Made by a program: the position numbers and the translations under genes
Assembly: GCA_047501485.1 (NCBI GenBank)
Contig: JAZDRN010000001.1
Coordinates: forward strand, 310,001-374,000
Direction of reading: 5' to 3'
Origin: Ancrocorticia sp047501485
Lineage (GTDB): Bacteria > Actinomycetota > Actinomycetes > Actinomycetales > Actinomycetaceae
DNA length: 64,000 bases
Shown: positions 27,145-34,313 of the stretch, one piece after another
Numbering within the stretch: position 1 is the first letter of the stretch
How the letters are laid out: each line of letters opens with the position of its first letter
Notes under the pieces: generated by a model
Database searches by the model: none
Seen by the model: the letters and a program-made list of their open reading frames with translations, nothing else
What the model was told of the DNA's origin: nothing

Positions 27145-28674
27145 CTATATCCGCTGCCCGATCTTGTAGGAAGGCGCTTGACCGGGCCACCCGAGGTAGC
27201 GGTCCAGCTCGAAGGAGAGGAAGGCCGGGTCCATCGCCACATTCTCACGCAGAAACTTCCACGCCGAGTCGTGATCCCAGGGGCCCTCGCCGTAGGCCCC
27301 CGCATCCTTGCCCAGATGAACGCCGAGGTCCACCACCACGCGGGCGGCCCGCAACCGCATGGAATCGAGAACTCCCATGCGGTCCCCCAGGTCTTCCTGG
27401 AAGCCGAGCTCGGACATCAGCTGTTCGGCGTACAGCGCCCAACCCTCCCCGTGGCCCGATACCCAGCAGCCCTGGCGCCGCCAGTCATTGAGTTCGTCGC
27501 GCAGGTAGGCGGCCAGGCCGACCTGTAGATGATGCCCGGGGACGCCCTCGTGATAGACGGTGGTCTTCTCCTGCCAGGTGACGAAGTCCGTGACGCCGGA
27601 GGGCACCGACCACCACATCCTGCCCGGGCGCGAGAAGTCATCGGTCGGCCCCGTGTAATAGATCCCGCCGGTTCCATCCTCCAGCACGATGCAATCCATC
27701 GTGCGCATCGGCTCCGGTATGTCGAAGTAGGTGCCCGAGATGGCATCCATGGCGCTGTCCGCCGTCTTCTGCATCCATTCGCGCAGCTCGGCCGTGGAAT
27801 GCAGCTGGCGGGCCGGCTCGGCGTTCAATCGCTCGATGGCCTCGGCGACGCCGACTCCGGGCCCGTACAGCTTTTCCGCGATGGCTTCCTGTTCGGCGAC
27901 GATCTGCGCGAGCTGCTGCTTACCCCATTCGTATGTCTCGTCGAGGTCGACGACGGCGCCGAGGAACAGGCGGGAGAAACGCTGGTAGCGCTCGCGACCC
28001 ACGGCGTCCTCGCCGGTGGCGTGGTTGGAGATCTCGTCGCGCAGGAAGGTGGCGAGCTCCCCATAGGCTGCTCGGGCGTTGAGGGCGCCCTTGCGCAGCT
28101 CCTCGCCGAGCGCTGGAAAGGATTGCGCTCCGCTCTCGGCCAGCCGATGGAAGTTGGACGAGGTGGAATCCGCCTGAGCGTCGCACTGCTCGGCGCAGCG
28201 CTCCACCTGGCGGAGGGCGATGGCGGGCCCATCCGCGACTCTCCGCAGCAGGGACTCCTTAAAGCCGTCGAGGGCCGTGGGTACGGCGTTGAGCCGCCGG
28301 GCAAGGGTACGCCATTCCTGCTCGGTCTGCGTGGGCATGAGATCGAATATCTCTCGGATCGTCTGAATGGGGGAGGCGATGACGTCGAGTTGCCCTGTCG
28401 TTTCGCCCGCCTCGCTGAGCTCCAGTTCCAGCCCCAGCCGTTCGGCGAGGGCGGCGGCGCTGATGGCGTCGGCCTTCGACTGCGGTGTCAGGTCGTCGAG
28501 TTGGGCGAGGGTCTCGCGAATCAGTTCCGCCTGGGCGGTGATGCCCGCCGGTGAGTAATCGCTGAGAGTCCCCTCGTCCGCCCCCGGAAGCCCTACGCTC
28601 GTGGCGAGCTCGGGGCACATCCGAAGCAGAGAATGGAAGTAGGAGTTCGACAGCTCGTCGATCGCGGTACCCAT
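27145..28674 (-). CDS. DUF885-family putative metalloprotein, truncated by an in-frame amber codon
   Basis: A 509-residue member of the DUF885 family (predicted metallo-hydrolases, often annotated as uncharacterised peptidase-like proteins). The conserved zinc-like motif HEGVPGHHLQ and the downstream GHGEGWALYAEQL are intact. Translation stops after SYKIGQRI, 43 residues short of the natural end, because of a TAG in a conserved position (see the adjacent tail entry). The product is either slightly truncated or non-functional, unless the base is a sequencing error. The ATG lies 6 nt after TACGCT, again a leaderless arrangement. Substrate is unknown. Confidence 0.8.
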   Translation of the reverse strand: MGTAIDELSNSYFHSLLRMCPELATSVGLPGADEGTLSDYSPAGITAQAELIRETLAQLDDLTPQSKADAISAAALAERLGLELELSEAGETTGQLDVIASPIQTIREIFDLMPTQTEQEWRTLARRLNAVPTALDGFKESLLRRVADGPAIALRQVERCAEQCDAQADSTSSNFHRLAESGAQSFPALGEELRKGALNARAAYGELATFLRDEISNHATGEDAVGRERYQRFSRLFLGAVVDLDETYEWGKQQLAQIVAEQEAIAEKLYGPGVGVAEAIERLNAEPARQLHSTAELREWMQKTADSAMDAISGTYFDIPEPMRTMDCIVLEDGTGGIYYTGPTDDFSRPGRMWWSVPSGVTDFVTWQEKTTVYHEGVPGHHLQVGLAAYLRDELNDWRRQGCWVSGHGEGWALYAEQLMSELGFQEDLGDRMGVLDSMRLRAARVVVDLGVHLGKDAGAYGEGPWDHDSAWKFLRENVAMDPAFLSFELDRYLGWPGQAPSYKIGQRI

Positions 28675-28680
28675 CCCCTC

Positions 28681-28686
28681 AGCGTA
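28681..28686 (-). promoter_or_regulatory. -10 hexamer TACGCT for leaderless DUF885 gene
   Basis: TACGCT on the minus strand is followed by GAGGGG (6 nt) and the ATG. The GAGGGG abuts the start codon, too close to serve as a ribosome-binding site, so leaderless initiation is the better reading. Confidence 0.4.
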
Positions 28687-28818
28687 GTACGCATTTTGAG
28701 TGATTATCTCGGGTGCTTTCCCTGCTCTGGGAATATCTGCGAACGGCGCTCAGCCAAACTTCAGGTGTTGGGGTGTAGTCTCGTTTGGCAGTTAGGTGAC
28801 GGAAGGCTGTGCACCGAG

Positions 28819-28844
28819 TACACTGGCGTGTGATCAACTACACA
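28819..28844 (+). promoter_or_regulatory. Promoter of the adenylyl cyclase with an overlapping CRP/GlxR-like site
   Basis: TACACT at 28819-28824 fits a -10 hexamer. The 16-mer TGTGATCAACTACACA at 28829-28844 matches the CRP-family consensus TGTGA-N6-TCACA at 9 of 10 defined positions. It would cover the transcription start and the early transcript, a position that suggests repression. The gene begins at 28862. The remaining 28687-28818 stretch shows no gene. Confidence 0.5.
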
Positions 28845-28861
28845 CTTTGGGAGGACGAGGC

Positions 28862-29902
28862 GTGCCAGAGGAGAGAACCCGAATCGACGATGCACGCCAG
28901 AACTCCACCGTGGAGCGGTACGTTGAGCGGCTCTTGAAGGGTCCGGCACGCTATACCCTCGGCGAAGCGGCCGCGCAGGCCGGCATGGGCGTCGATGTTG
29001 CCCGCCGTTTCTGGCTATCGATGGGATTCCCGACGATCACGGACGAGGAGTCCAACCGAGTCTTCACGGACGACGACGTCGCCGCCATGACCCGTCACCA
29101 ACAGCTCTTGGCCGATGGAGTGCTCTCCGCAGAGACCTTGAACTCGCTTATCCGCGCCGAGTCGCACATGTCGGACAGGGTGGTGCTGTGGCAGCATGAA
29201 GCCCTTGTCCAGCACGCCGAGAGAATCCTCGGGGGCGATATGGTCAGCGCACGCTTCTGGGCGCTGGATCATTTCGAGGACTTCCAGCAGTTCCTGCAGG
29301 AGCAGATGGAGTATTCGTGGCGGCGTCATCTTGCCTCACTCATGCGCCGTTCTGAGGCCGAGGCCTCCGAGATGGACCGACGCGGCGATACCGGCGAGCA
29401 GCTGCAGCGCGCCCTTGGTTTCGTGGATATGGTGGCGTTCACCAACCGTTCCAACGAGCTGGGGGCCGCCGATCTGGTCAAGCTCATCGAGGTCTTCGAG
29501 CACACGTGCCGCGACGTCATCACCGCCAACGGTGCCCGCGTGGTCAAGACGATCGGCGACGCTTTCCTGTTCATCGCCGACGATCTGGTGACCGGCGCCG
29601 ACGTCGCCACCGAGATCGTGGAACGGTTGCGCAACGAACCGGAGATGCTGCCGGTGCGCGCCTCCCTGGTGTGGGGCGGGGTCGTCTCGCGTTTCGGCGA
29701 CATCTTCGGCCCCACCGTCAACCTTGCCTCCCGCCTGGTCGATATCGCGGCCGCTGGATCGGTCTACACGGACCAGAACACCGCCAGCATTCTGCGCCAG
29801 CTCAAGCTCGGACGCTTCACCCTGGTTCCGGCGGGATCGCCTGATCTCAAGGGCGTCGGCAAGATCGAGGCCGTCGAGCTGCGCCGCATGCCGACGCGTT
29901 AG
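28862..29902 (+). CDS. Class III adenylyl cyclase with N-terminal regulatory domain
   Basis: Makes cAMP from ATP. The N-terminal ~165 residues form a helical regulatory domain with a MerR-like beginning (YTLGEAAAQAGMGVDVARRFWL), like the pH-responsive mycobacterial Rv1264 and Rv2212 cyclases. The catalytic domain (about 180-345) has both metal aspartates (D189 in GFVDMVAFT, D233 in KTIGDAFLF), the adenine-specifying pair K229 and D280, and the transition-state N287/R291 in VNLASRL. All key residues are present, so it should be active as a dimer. The GTG start has GGGAGGA upstream (preferred over the in-frame ATG at 28796). A CRP-like site precedes it. Confidence 0.9.
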   Translation: MPEERTRIDDARQNSTVERYVERLLKGPARYTLGEAAAQAGMGVDVARRFWLSMGFPTITDEESNRVFTDDDVAAMTRHQQLLADGVLSAETLNSLIRAESHMSDRVVLWQHEALVQHAERILGGDMVSARFWALDHFEDFQQFLQEQMEYSWRRHLASLMRRSEAEASEMDRRGDTGEQLQRALGFVDMVAFTNRSNELGAADLVKLIEVFEHTCRDVITANGARVVKTIGDAFLFIADDLVTGADVATEIVERLRNEPEMLPVRASLVWGGVVSRFGDIFGPTVNLASRLVDIAAAGSVYTDQNTASILRQLKLGRFTLVPAGSPDLKGVGKIEAVELRRMPTR

Positions 29903-30039
29903 GCGGCTTGTGCGCTGGTCATCTTCCCAGCGTGCGTCGCCCGATGGTTTTCTGCCTCCGCGATTCCATAGTGGGGTGCGGTCCACATGCCAATCGGTAA
30001 AGCTTTCCGGGCACGTTTGGGTGAAAGAGTCGACTTAAG

Positions 30040-30064
30040 CTTGAATATTGGCCTAGCATTCAAG
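30040..30064 (+). promoter_or_regulatory. Promoter and dyad operator of the two-component pair
   Basis: CTTGAAT (30040-30046) and ATTCAAG (30058-30064) form a 7-bp inverted repeat with an 11-nt spacer, overlapping the -10 hexamer TAGCAT (30054-30059). The GTG of the response regulator follows the hexamer by 6 nt, so the mRNA is probably leaderless. The dyad is a candidate autoregulatory site. A weak hairpin (29913-29932) after the cyclase is the only other feature of 29903-30065. Confidence 0.5.
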
Positions 30065-30065
30065 T

Positions 30066-30743
30066 GTGACAAACTTACTGCTTGTTGAAGACGATACTGC
30101 TATCTCCGGGCCGCTCATGCGTGCGCTGGCCCGCGAGGGTTACAGGGTTGAGCTCGCCGAACTGGGCCGCGACGCGCTCACCGTGATGGAACGCGGCACC
30201 GACATGGTCATCCTCGATCTGGGGTTGCCGGACATGGATGGTCTGGATGTCGCCCGCCAGGCGCGCAGCCGCGGCTGGGACTTCCCCATCCTCATTCTGA
30301 CGGCTCGCACCGAGGAGGTCGACATGGTCGTCGGTCTCGATGCCGGTGCCGACGACTATGTGACGAAGCCCTTCCGCCTCGCGGAACTGATGGCGCGGGT
30401 GCGGGCACTGCTGCGCCGCGCGGAGACCGCCGAGGGCGGCGAGATGATCAAAGCGCAGGATGTGCGCGTTGACATCTCGGCTCATCGGGCCTTCCTCTCG
30501 AACAGCGAGCTACAGCTGACGGGTAAGGAATTCGACCTGCTCACCATCCTGGTCCGCCAGGCGGGTTCCGTGGTTTCGCGCGAGGAGCTGATGCAGGAGG
30601 TGTGGGGCATCCAGGGCGACGACTCCACGAAGAAACTCGACATGCATATCTCCTGGTTGCGCCGCAAGCTCGGCGACGACGTCTCCGACCCGCGTTACAT
30701 CGTGACCGTGCGCGGTATGGGTTTCCGTTTCGAAAAGGGGTAG
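30066..30743 (+). CDS. OmpR/PhoB-family response regulator
   Basis: DNA-binding response regulator of 225 residues. The receiver domain has acidic residues VEDD, the phospho-acceptor D51 (MVILDLGLPDMDG), T/S in LTART and the conserved K of TKPF. The C-terminal winged helix (about 130-225) contains LTGKEFDLLTIL and the WGIQGDDSTKKLDMHISWLRRKLG recognition region with RGMGFRFEKG at the end. It is paired with the histidine kinase 6 bp downstream. The start is the leaderless GTG discussed above. Confidence 0.93.
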   Translation: MTNLLLVEDDTAISGPLMRALAREGYRVELAELGRDALTVMERGTDMVILDLGLPDMDGLDVARQARSRGWDFPILILTARTEEVDMVVGLDAGADDYVTKPFRLAELMARVRALLRRAETAEGGEMIKAQDVRVDISAHRAFLSNSELQLTGKEFDLLTILVRQAGSVVSREELMQEVWGIQGDDSTKKLDMHISWLRRKLGDDVSDPRYIVTVRGMGFRFEKG

Positions 30744-30749
30744 AGCCGT

Positions 30750-32063
30750 TTGCGGCGTCGCGCGATTCAGATGACGACCGCCGCCGTTGCGGTGGCGGTC
30801 CTTCTACTCGGCATACCGGGCATCGTCCTGGGAGTGACCCTGATATGGCGAGGAGCCAACGCGTCGGTCGAAAGCCGAGCGGTAGAGCTGGCCACCATCG
30901 TGGAGCAGCGCCTCGAAGCGGGGCAGGACGCCTCGGAAGCGCTGCTTGAGCGATACGCATACGCGACGGGCGATTACGAGGCCCACGTGGTGGTCGCATC
31001 CCCGGAGTCCACCTTGGAGGCCGGCGAGTCGTTGGATGGACAGGACACCATCCGGCACGTGGTGTTTGCGGGCGACACCCGGATAATCGTCGAGATCTCG
31101 CGCGACACCGTGTTGTTGCGCATGGGCTACGCCGCCGCACTCGCGGTGGCGGCGATTCTCTTCTCTTTCGGGATCGGTGTGATCGTGGCCCTGAGGCAGT
31201 CGCGTAAGCTCTCCGCCCCGCTCATCTACCTGGCGGCCGCCGCGGAGCAGCTCGGTGCGGGCCAGACCCGGCCGCAGATGGAGAAGTCCGGCATCGAGGA
31301 AATCGACCTCGTCTATGAGGAACTCGTGCGCACGGCGGACCGTATGGCGGGACGAATATCCGCCGAACGGCAATTCAGTGCCGACGCCTCGCATCAGCTG
31401 CGCACGCCGCTCACGGCACTGTCCATGCGGCTCGAAGAGATCCAATACCTCACCGACGACCCGGAGATCGCCGAGGAAGCGGGAAGCTGTCTGGAGCAGG
31501 TAGAGCGCCTGGCCGGGGTGGTACAGGACCTCCTGGCGGTCTCCCGTTCCGATGCCGCGGGCAACACCGAGGCCGTGCAGTTGGAACCCGTTTTCGAGCA
31601 GCAGCTCGACGAGTGGGGGCGGAGCTTCGAGCAGGCCGGACGCAAACTGACGTTCACCGACGACGCCGGCGTGGCCGTCCTCATCAATCCCGGATCACTG
31701 GCCCAGATCATCGCCACCCTCATTGAGAACTCACTGAAATACGGCGAGGGCACGGTCTCGGTGCGGGCGCACAAGTCCGGACGCGGCGTCATCATCCAGG
31801 TGTCCGACGAGGGCAAGGGTGTGGACAAGGATGTGGCGGACTCTATCTTCAAGAAGGGCTTTTCCACCGGAGGCTCGACCGGGATCGGCCTAGCCCTGGC
31901 GCGGAGCCTGGCGGAGAGCGATGGCGGACGCCTGGAGCTGACTCAGGCGAGTCCCCCCATCTTCTCGCTCGCGCTCAATGCGGTGCCTCAGTCGCTGAAT
32001 CCGGACCGGATCCTGCCGGCCGGCTCGATCATCGCGGTTGGCTCGCGCCGACGTCGTCGTTGA
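30750..32063 (+). CDS. Sensor histidine kinase
   Basis: Membrane sensor of 437 residues, partner of the preceding regulator. Two transmembrane helices (about 10-32 and 125-148) enclose a ~90-residue extracellular sensor, followed by a HAMP-like linker, a HisKA dimerisation domain with phosphorylated H215 (FSADASHQLRTPLTAL) and an ATPase domain with N-box NSLKYG, DEGKGVD and GSTGIGLALA. The TTG start is preceded by AAAAGGGG. The extracellular loop is too short and unspecific to tell the signal. Its 3' end overlaps the convergent gtrA-like gene by 35 bp, with no terminator between them. Confidence 0.92.
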   Translation: MRRRAIQMTTAAVAVAVLLLGIPGIVLGVTLIWRGANASVESRAVELATIVEQRLEAGQDASEALLERYAYATGDYEAHVVVASPESTLEAGESLDGQDTIRHVVFAGDTRIIVEISRDTVLLRMGYAAALAVAAILFSFGIGVIVALRQSRKLSAPLIYLAAAAEQLGAGQTRPQMEKSGIEEIDLVYEELVRTADRMAGRISAERQFSADASHQLRTPLTALSMRLEEIQYLTDDPEIAEEAGSCLEQVERLAGVVQDLLAVSRSDAAGNTEAVQLEPVFEQQLDEWGRSFEQAGRKLTFTDDAGVAVLINPGSLAQIIATLIENSLKYGEGTVSVRAHKSGRGVIIQVSDEGKGVDKDVADSIFKKGFSTGGSTGIGLALARSLAESDGGRLELTQASPPIFSLALNAVPQSLNPDRILPAGSIIAVGSRRRRR

Positions 32064-32568
32064 TGGTCTCCTCTTCCGGAGCCTCTTCGGGTGCGGGAGA
32101 GCCCTCGTCGCTGAACACCACGTACCGGTACATGACATATCTGAATGCGGTGCCCAGAACCAGACCGATGACATTCGCCGAGATGTTGTCCGCGAACTGA
32201 CTGCGCAGTCCGAGACCGTAGCGGGAGACCCACAGGCAGACGAGGGCGATGAGCATCCCGCCGAGGTTCACCAGGACGAACATCGTGAATTCGCGTGTCT
32301 TGGCGTTGCGACGGCGCTCGCGGAAGGTCCACAGGCGGTTGACGACCCAGGAGAAGACCACCGCGACCGAGACGGAGATGGCCTTGGCCACCATCGAGGG
32401 GTCGCCGGGCAGCTGCACGATACCGGAGTGAGCCAGCAGGTTGAACAGGCCGACGTCGACGAAATACGCCCCCAATCCGACGACGCAGAAGCGGAGAAAC
32501 TCGATGAGCCATTGCCGGAAGGACTGTCCTTTGAGCAGGCGTTGAATGAGATTGCGAGATGAGGGCAC
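32029..32568 (-). CDS. GtrA-family membrane protein
   Basis: A 179-residue protein with four transmembrane helices and a charged C-terminal tail. It belongs to the GtrA family (FCVVGLGAYFVDVGLFNLL and FSWVVNRLWTFRERR are characteristic), whose members are linked to polyprenyl-phosphate sugar flipping and teichoic or O-antigen glycosylation. The genomic setting next to envelope glycan genes is consistent. The GTG start lies 6 nt after TAGACT and is 32 nt from the divergent purK start. The family function is inferred, not shown here. Confidence 0.82.
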   Translation of the reverse strand: MPSSRNLIQRLLKGQSFRQWLIEFLRFCVVGLGAYFVDVGLFNLLAHSGIVQLPGDPSMVAKAISVSVAVVFSWVVNRLWTFRERRRNAKTREFTMFVLVNLGGMLIALVCLWVSRYGLGLRSQFADNISANVIGLVLGTAFRYVMYRYVVFSDEGSPAPEEAPEEETINDDVGASQPR

Positions 32569-32574
32569 CCGATC

Positions 32575-32594
32575 AGTCTAGCGGTGGGTAGGCT
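32575..32594. promoter_or_regulatory. Back-to-back leaderless promoters of gtrA-like gene and purK
   Basis: The minus-strand hexamer TAGACT (32580-32575) serves the gtrA-like gene and the plus-strand hexamer TAGGCT (32589-32594) serves purK. Each is 6 nt from its start codon, within a 32-nt gap between two starts. Each promoter's -35 zone would lie inside the other gene's first codons. Confidence 0.5.
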
Positions 32595-32600
32595 GGTGGC

Positions 32601-33782
32601 GTGAGTATCCAACACGTTGTCGGAACCGGAGCAGAACAGGCCGCACCCACGGTGGGCGTCATCGGAGGCGGCCAGCTCGCCCGCATGATGCAGGAGTCCG
32701 CGGTGGCCCTCGGGATTCAGCTGCACGCCCTCGTGGAGGCCGCAGACGGATCGTCGGGCCAGGTCATTCCCCGTTCGCAGGTCGGGGGAGCGCAGGACGC
32801 CGAGCTCATCTTTCAACTCGCCGAGGGCGTCGATGTACTGACGGTCGAACACGAGCACGTCCCGGATGCGATTCTGGAAAGGGTCTCGCGCAGCATCCCG
32901 GTGCGGCCCGGCGCCCACGCCCTGCGCTACGCCCAGGACAAGCTCGCCATGCGCGCCAAGATGGATGAGTTGGGTATCCCCGGTCCCAGGTGGTTCGCGG
33001 TGCACAGCGATGAGGATATTGCCGCCGCGCTGCAAGAGCTGGGCGGTGAGGCGATTGCCAAAACGCCGCGCGACGGCTACGACGGAAAGGGCGTCCGGGT
33101 CATCCGCGACGCGGCTGATGTGGCGGATTGGCTCGAAAGTACGGGGGAGGAGGGGCTGCTCATAGAGGAGAAGATCCCCTTCGCCTCCGAGGCCGCCCAG
33201 CTGGTATCCCGGCGGCCGCAGGGAGAGATGCGTTCCTGGCCCGTGGTCGAAACGGTGCAGGAGCTGGGTACATGTTTCGAGGTCGTCGCCCCCGCGCCGA
33301 ACGTCGACGGGGCACTGGCAGAGAGGATTCGCGAGATCGGCGAGCGGGTGGCGCAGGCGCTCGACGTCGTGGGCATTCTGGCCGTCGAGCTCTTCCTCGC
33401 TCCCGACGACGCAGGAGCCTTGAAGCCCTACGTCAACGAGCTGGCCATGCGTCCGCATAACTCGGGGCACTGGACCATCGAGGGGGCGCAGACCAGTCAG
33501 TTCGAGCAGCATCTGCGCGCGGTTCTGGATCTGCCGCTGGGGAGTGTGGAGCAACTGGCGCCGTGGGCCGTCATGGTCAACGTGCTGGGCAGCTCGTTGC
33601 ACGACCCCCGAGAAGCCTACCCGCGGGTGATGGCCGCCTACCCGGAGGCCAAGATTCACATGTACGGCAAGGCGGTGGCTCCGCGCCGCAAGATCGGTCA
33701 CGTCACTGTTCTGGGCGATGACCTGGAACAGGTACGTCACGTGGCGCACGAAGCGGCGGCCATGCTGCGAGGGGAGAAGTGA
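32601..33782 (+). CDS. purK: N5-carboxyaminoimidazole ribonucleotide synthase PurK
   Basis: ATP-grasp enzyme (393 residues) that carboxylates 5-aminoimidazole ribonucleotide with bicarbonate in de novo purine synthesis. The N-terminal dinucleotide-like loop GVIGGGQLARMM is typical of PurK, and the ATP-grasp core shows AIAKTPRDGYDGKG, IEEKIPF and the C-terminal NELAMRPHNSGHWTI with the catalytic metal-binding region. The GTG start is probably leaderless. The stop overlaps the purE start by one base (TGATG). PurK makes N5-CAIR, the substrate of PurE. Confidence 0.96.
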   Translation: MSIQHVVGTGAEQAAPTVGVIGGGQLARMMQESAVALGIQLHALVEAADGSSGQVIPRSQVGGAQDAELIFQLAEGVDVLTVEHEHVPDAILERVSRSIPVRPGAHALRYAQDKLAMRAKMDELGIPGPRWFAVHSDEDIAAALQELGGEAIAKTPRDGYDGKGVRVIRDAADVADWLESTGEEGLLIEEKIPFASEAAQLVSRRPQGEMRSWPVVETVQELGTCFEVVAPAPNVDGALAERIREIGERVAQALDVVGILAVELFLAPDDAGALKPYVNELAMRPHNSGHWTIEGAQTSQFEQHLRAVLDLPLGSVEQLAPWAVMVNVLGSSLHDPREAYPRVMAAYPEAKIHMYGKAVAPRRKIGHVTVLGDDLEQVRHVAHEAAAMLRGEK

Positions 33783-34273
33783 TGACGCTGGTCGGGATTG
33801 TCATGGGGTCGGATTCGGACTGGCCCGTGATGCGTGAGGCGGCACTGGTGCTCGATGAGTTCGGCATCTCCTACGAGGCCGATGTGGTCTCGGCGCATCG
33901 AATGCCCGAGGATATGGTCGAATACGGGCGCGAGGCCGCCGCTCGTGGCTTGAAGGTGATCATCGCGGGTGCCGGAGGTGCGGCGCACCTGCCCGGAATG
34001 CTCGCCGCCTTGACACCGTTGCCCGTCGTCGGGGTACCGGTGCCGCTGAAGTATCTCGACGGCATGGACTCGCTGCTGTCCATCGTGCAGATGCCCGCCG
34101 GCGTGCCGGTGGCCACCGTGTCCATCGGAGGGGCTCGCAACGCGGGACTGCTGGCCGCGAGGATCCTCGGGGCCGGTGACGAGACGATTCGTCGGTCGAT
34201 GGAGGATTTTCAGGGAGAGCTCCGCCAGGTGGCGCTGGACAAGGGCCGAAAGCTCCGCGAACGGCTCAACTGA
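33782..34273 (+). CDS. purE: N5-carboxyaminoimidazole ribonucleotide mutase PurE
   Basis: Converts N5-CAIR to CAIR, the step after PurK. At 163 residues it is the class I length. The three conserved loops are MGSDSDWPVM, SAHRMPEDM (catalytic histidine) and GAGGAAHLPGM, followed by VPVPLKYLDGMDSLLSIVQMPAGVPVATVSIG. The ATG overlaps the purK stop; a GTG three bases earlier in frame is also possible, but AGGGGAG is better spaced for the ATG. The gene converges on the LCP operon with only 40 bp between. Confidence 0.95.
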   Translation: MTLVGIVMGSDSDWPVMREAALVLDEFGISYEADVVSAHRMPEDMVEYGREAAARGLKVIIAGAGGAAHLPGMLAALTPLPVVGVPVPLKYLDGMDSLLSIVQMPAGVPVATVSIGGARNAGLLAARILGAGDETIRRSMEDFQGELRQVALDKGRKLRERLN

Positions 34274-34313
34274 TTTCGGCCGTGAATGATCTCGACCGGC
34301 GCGGTGGAAGCAC

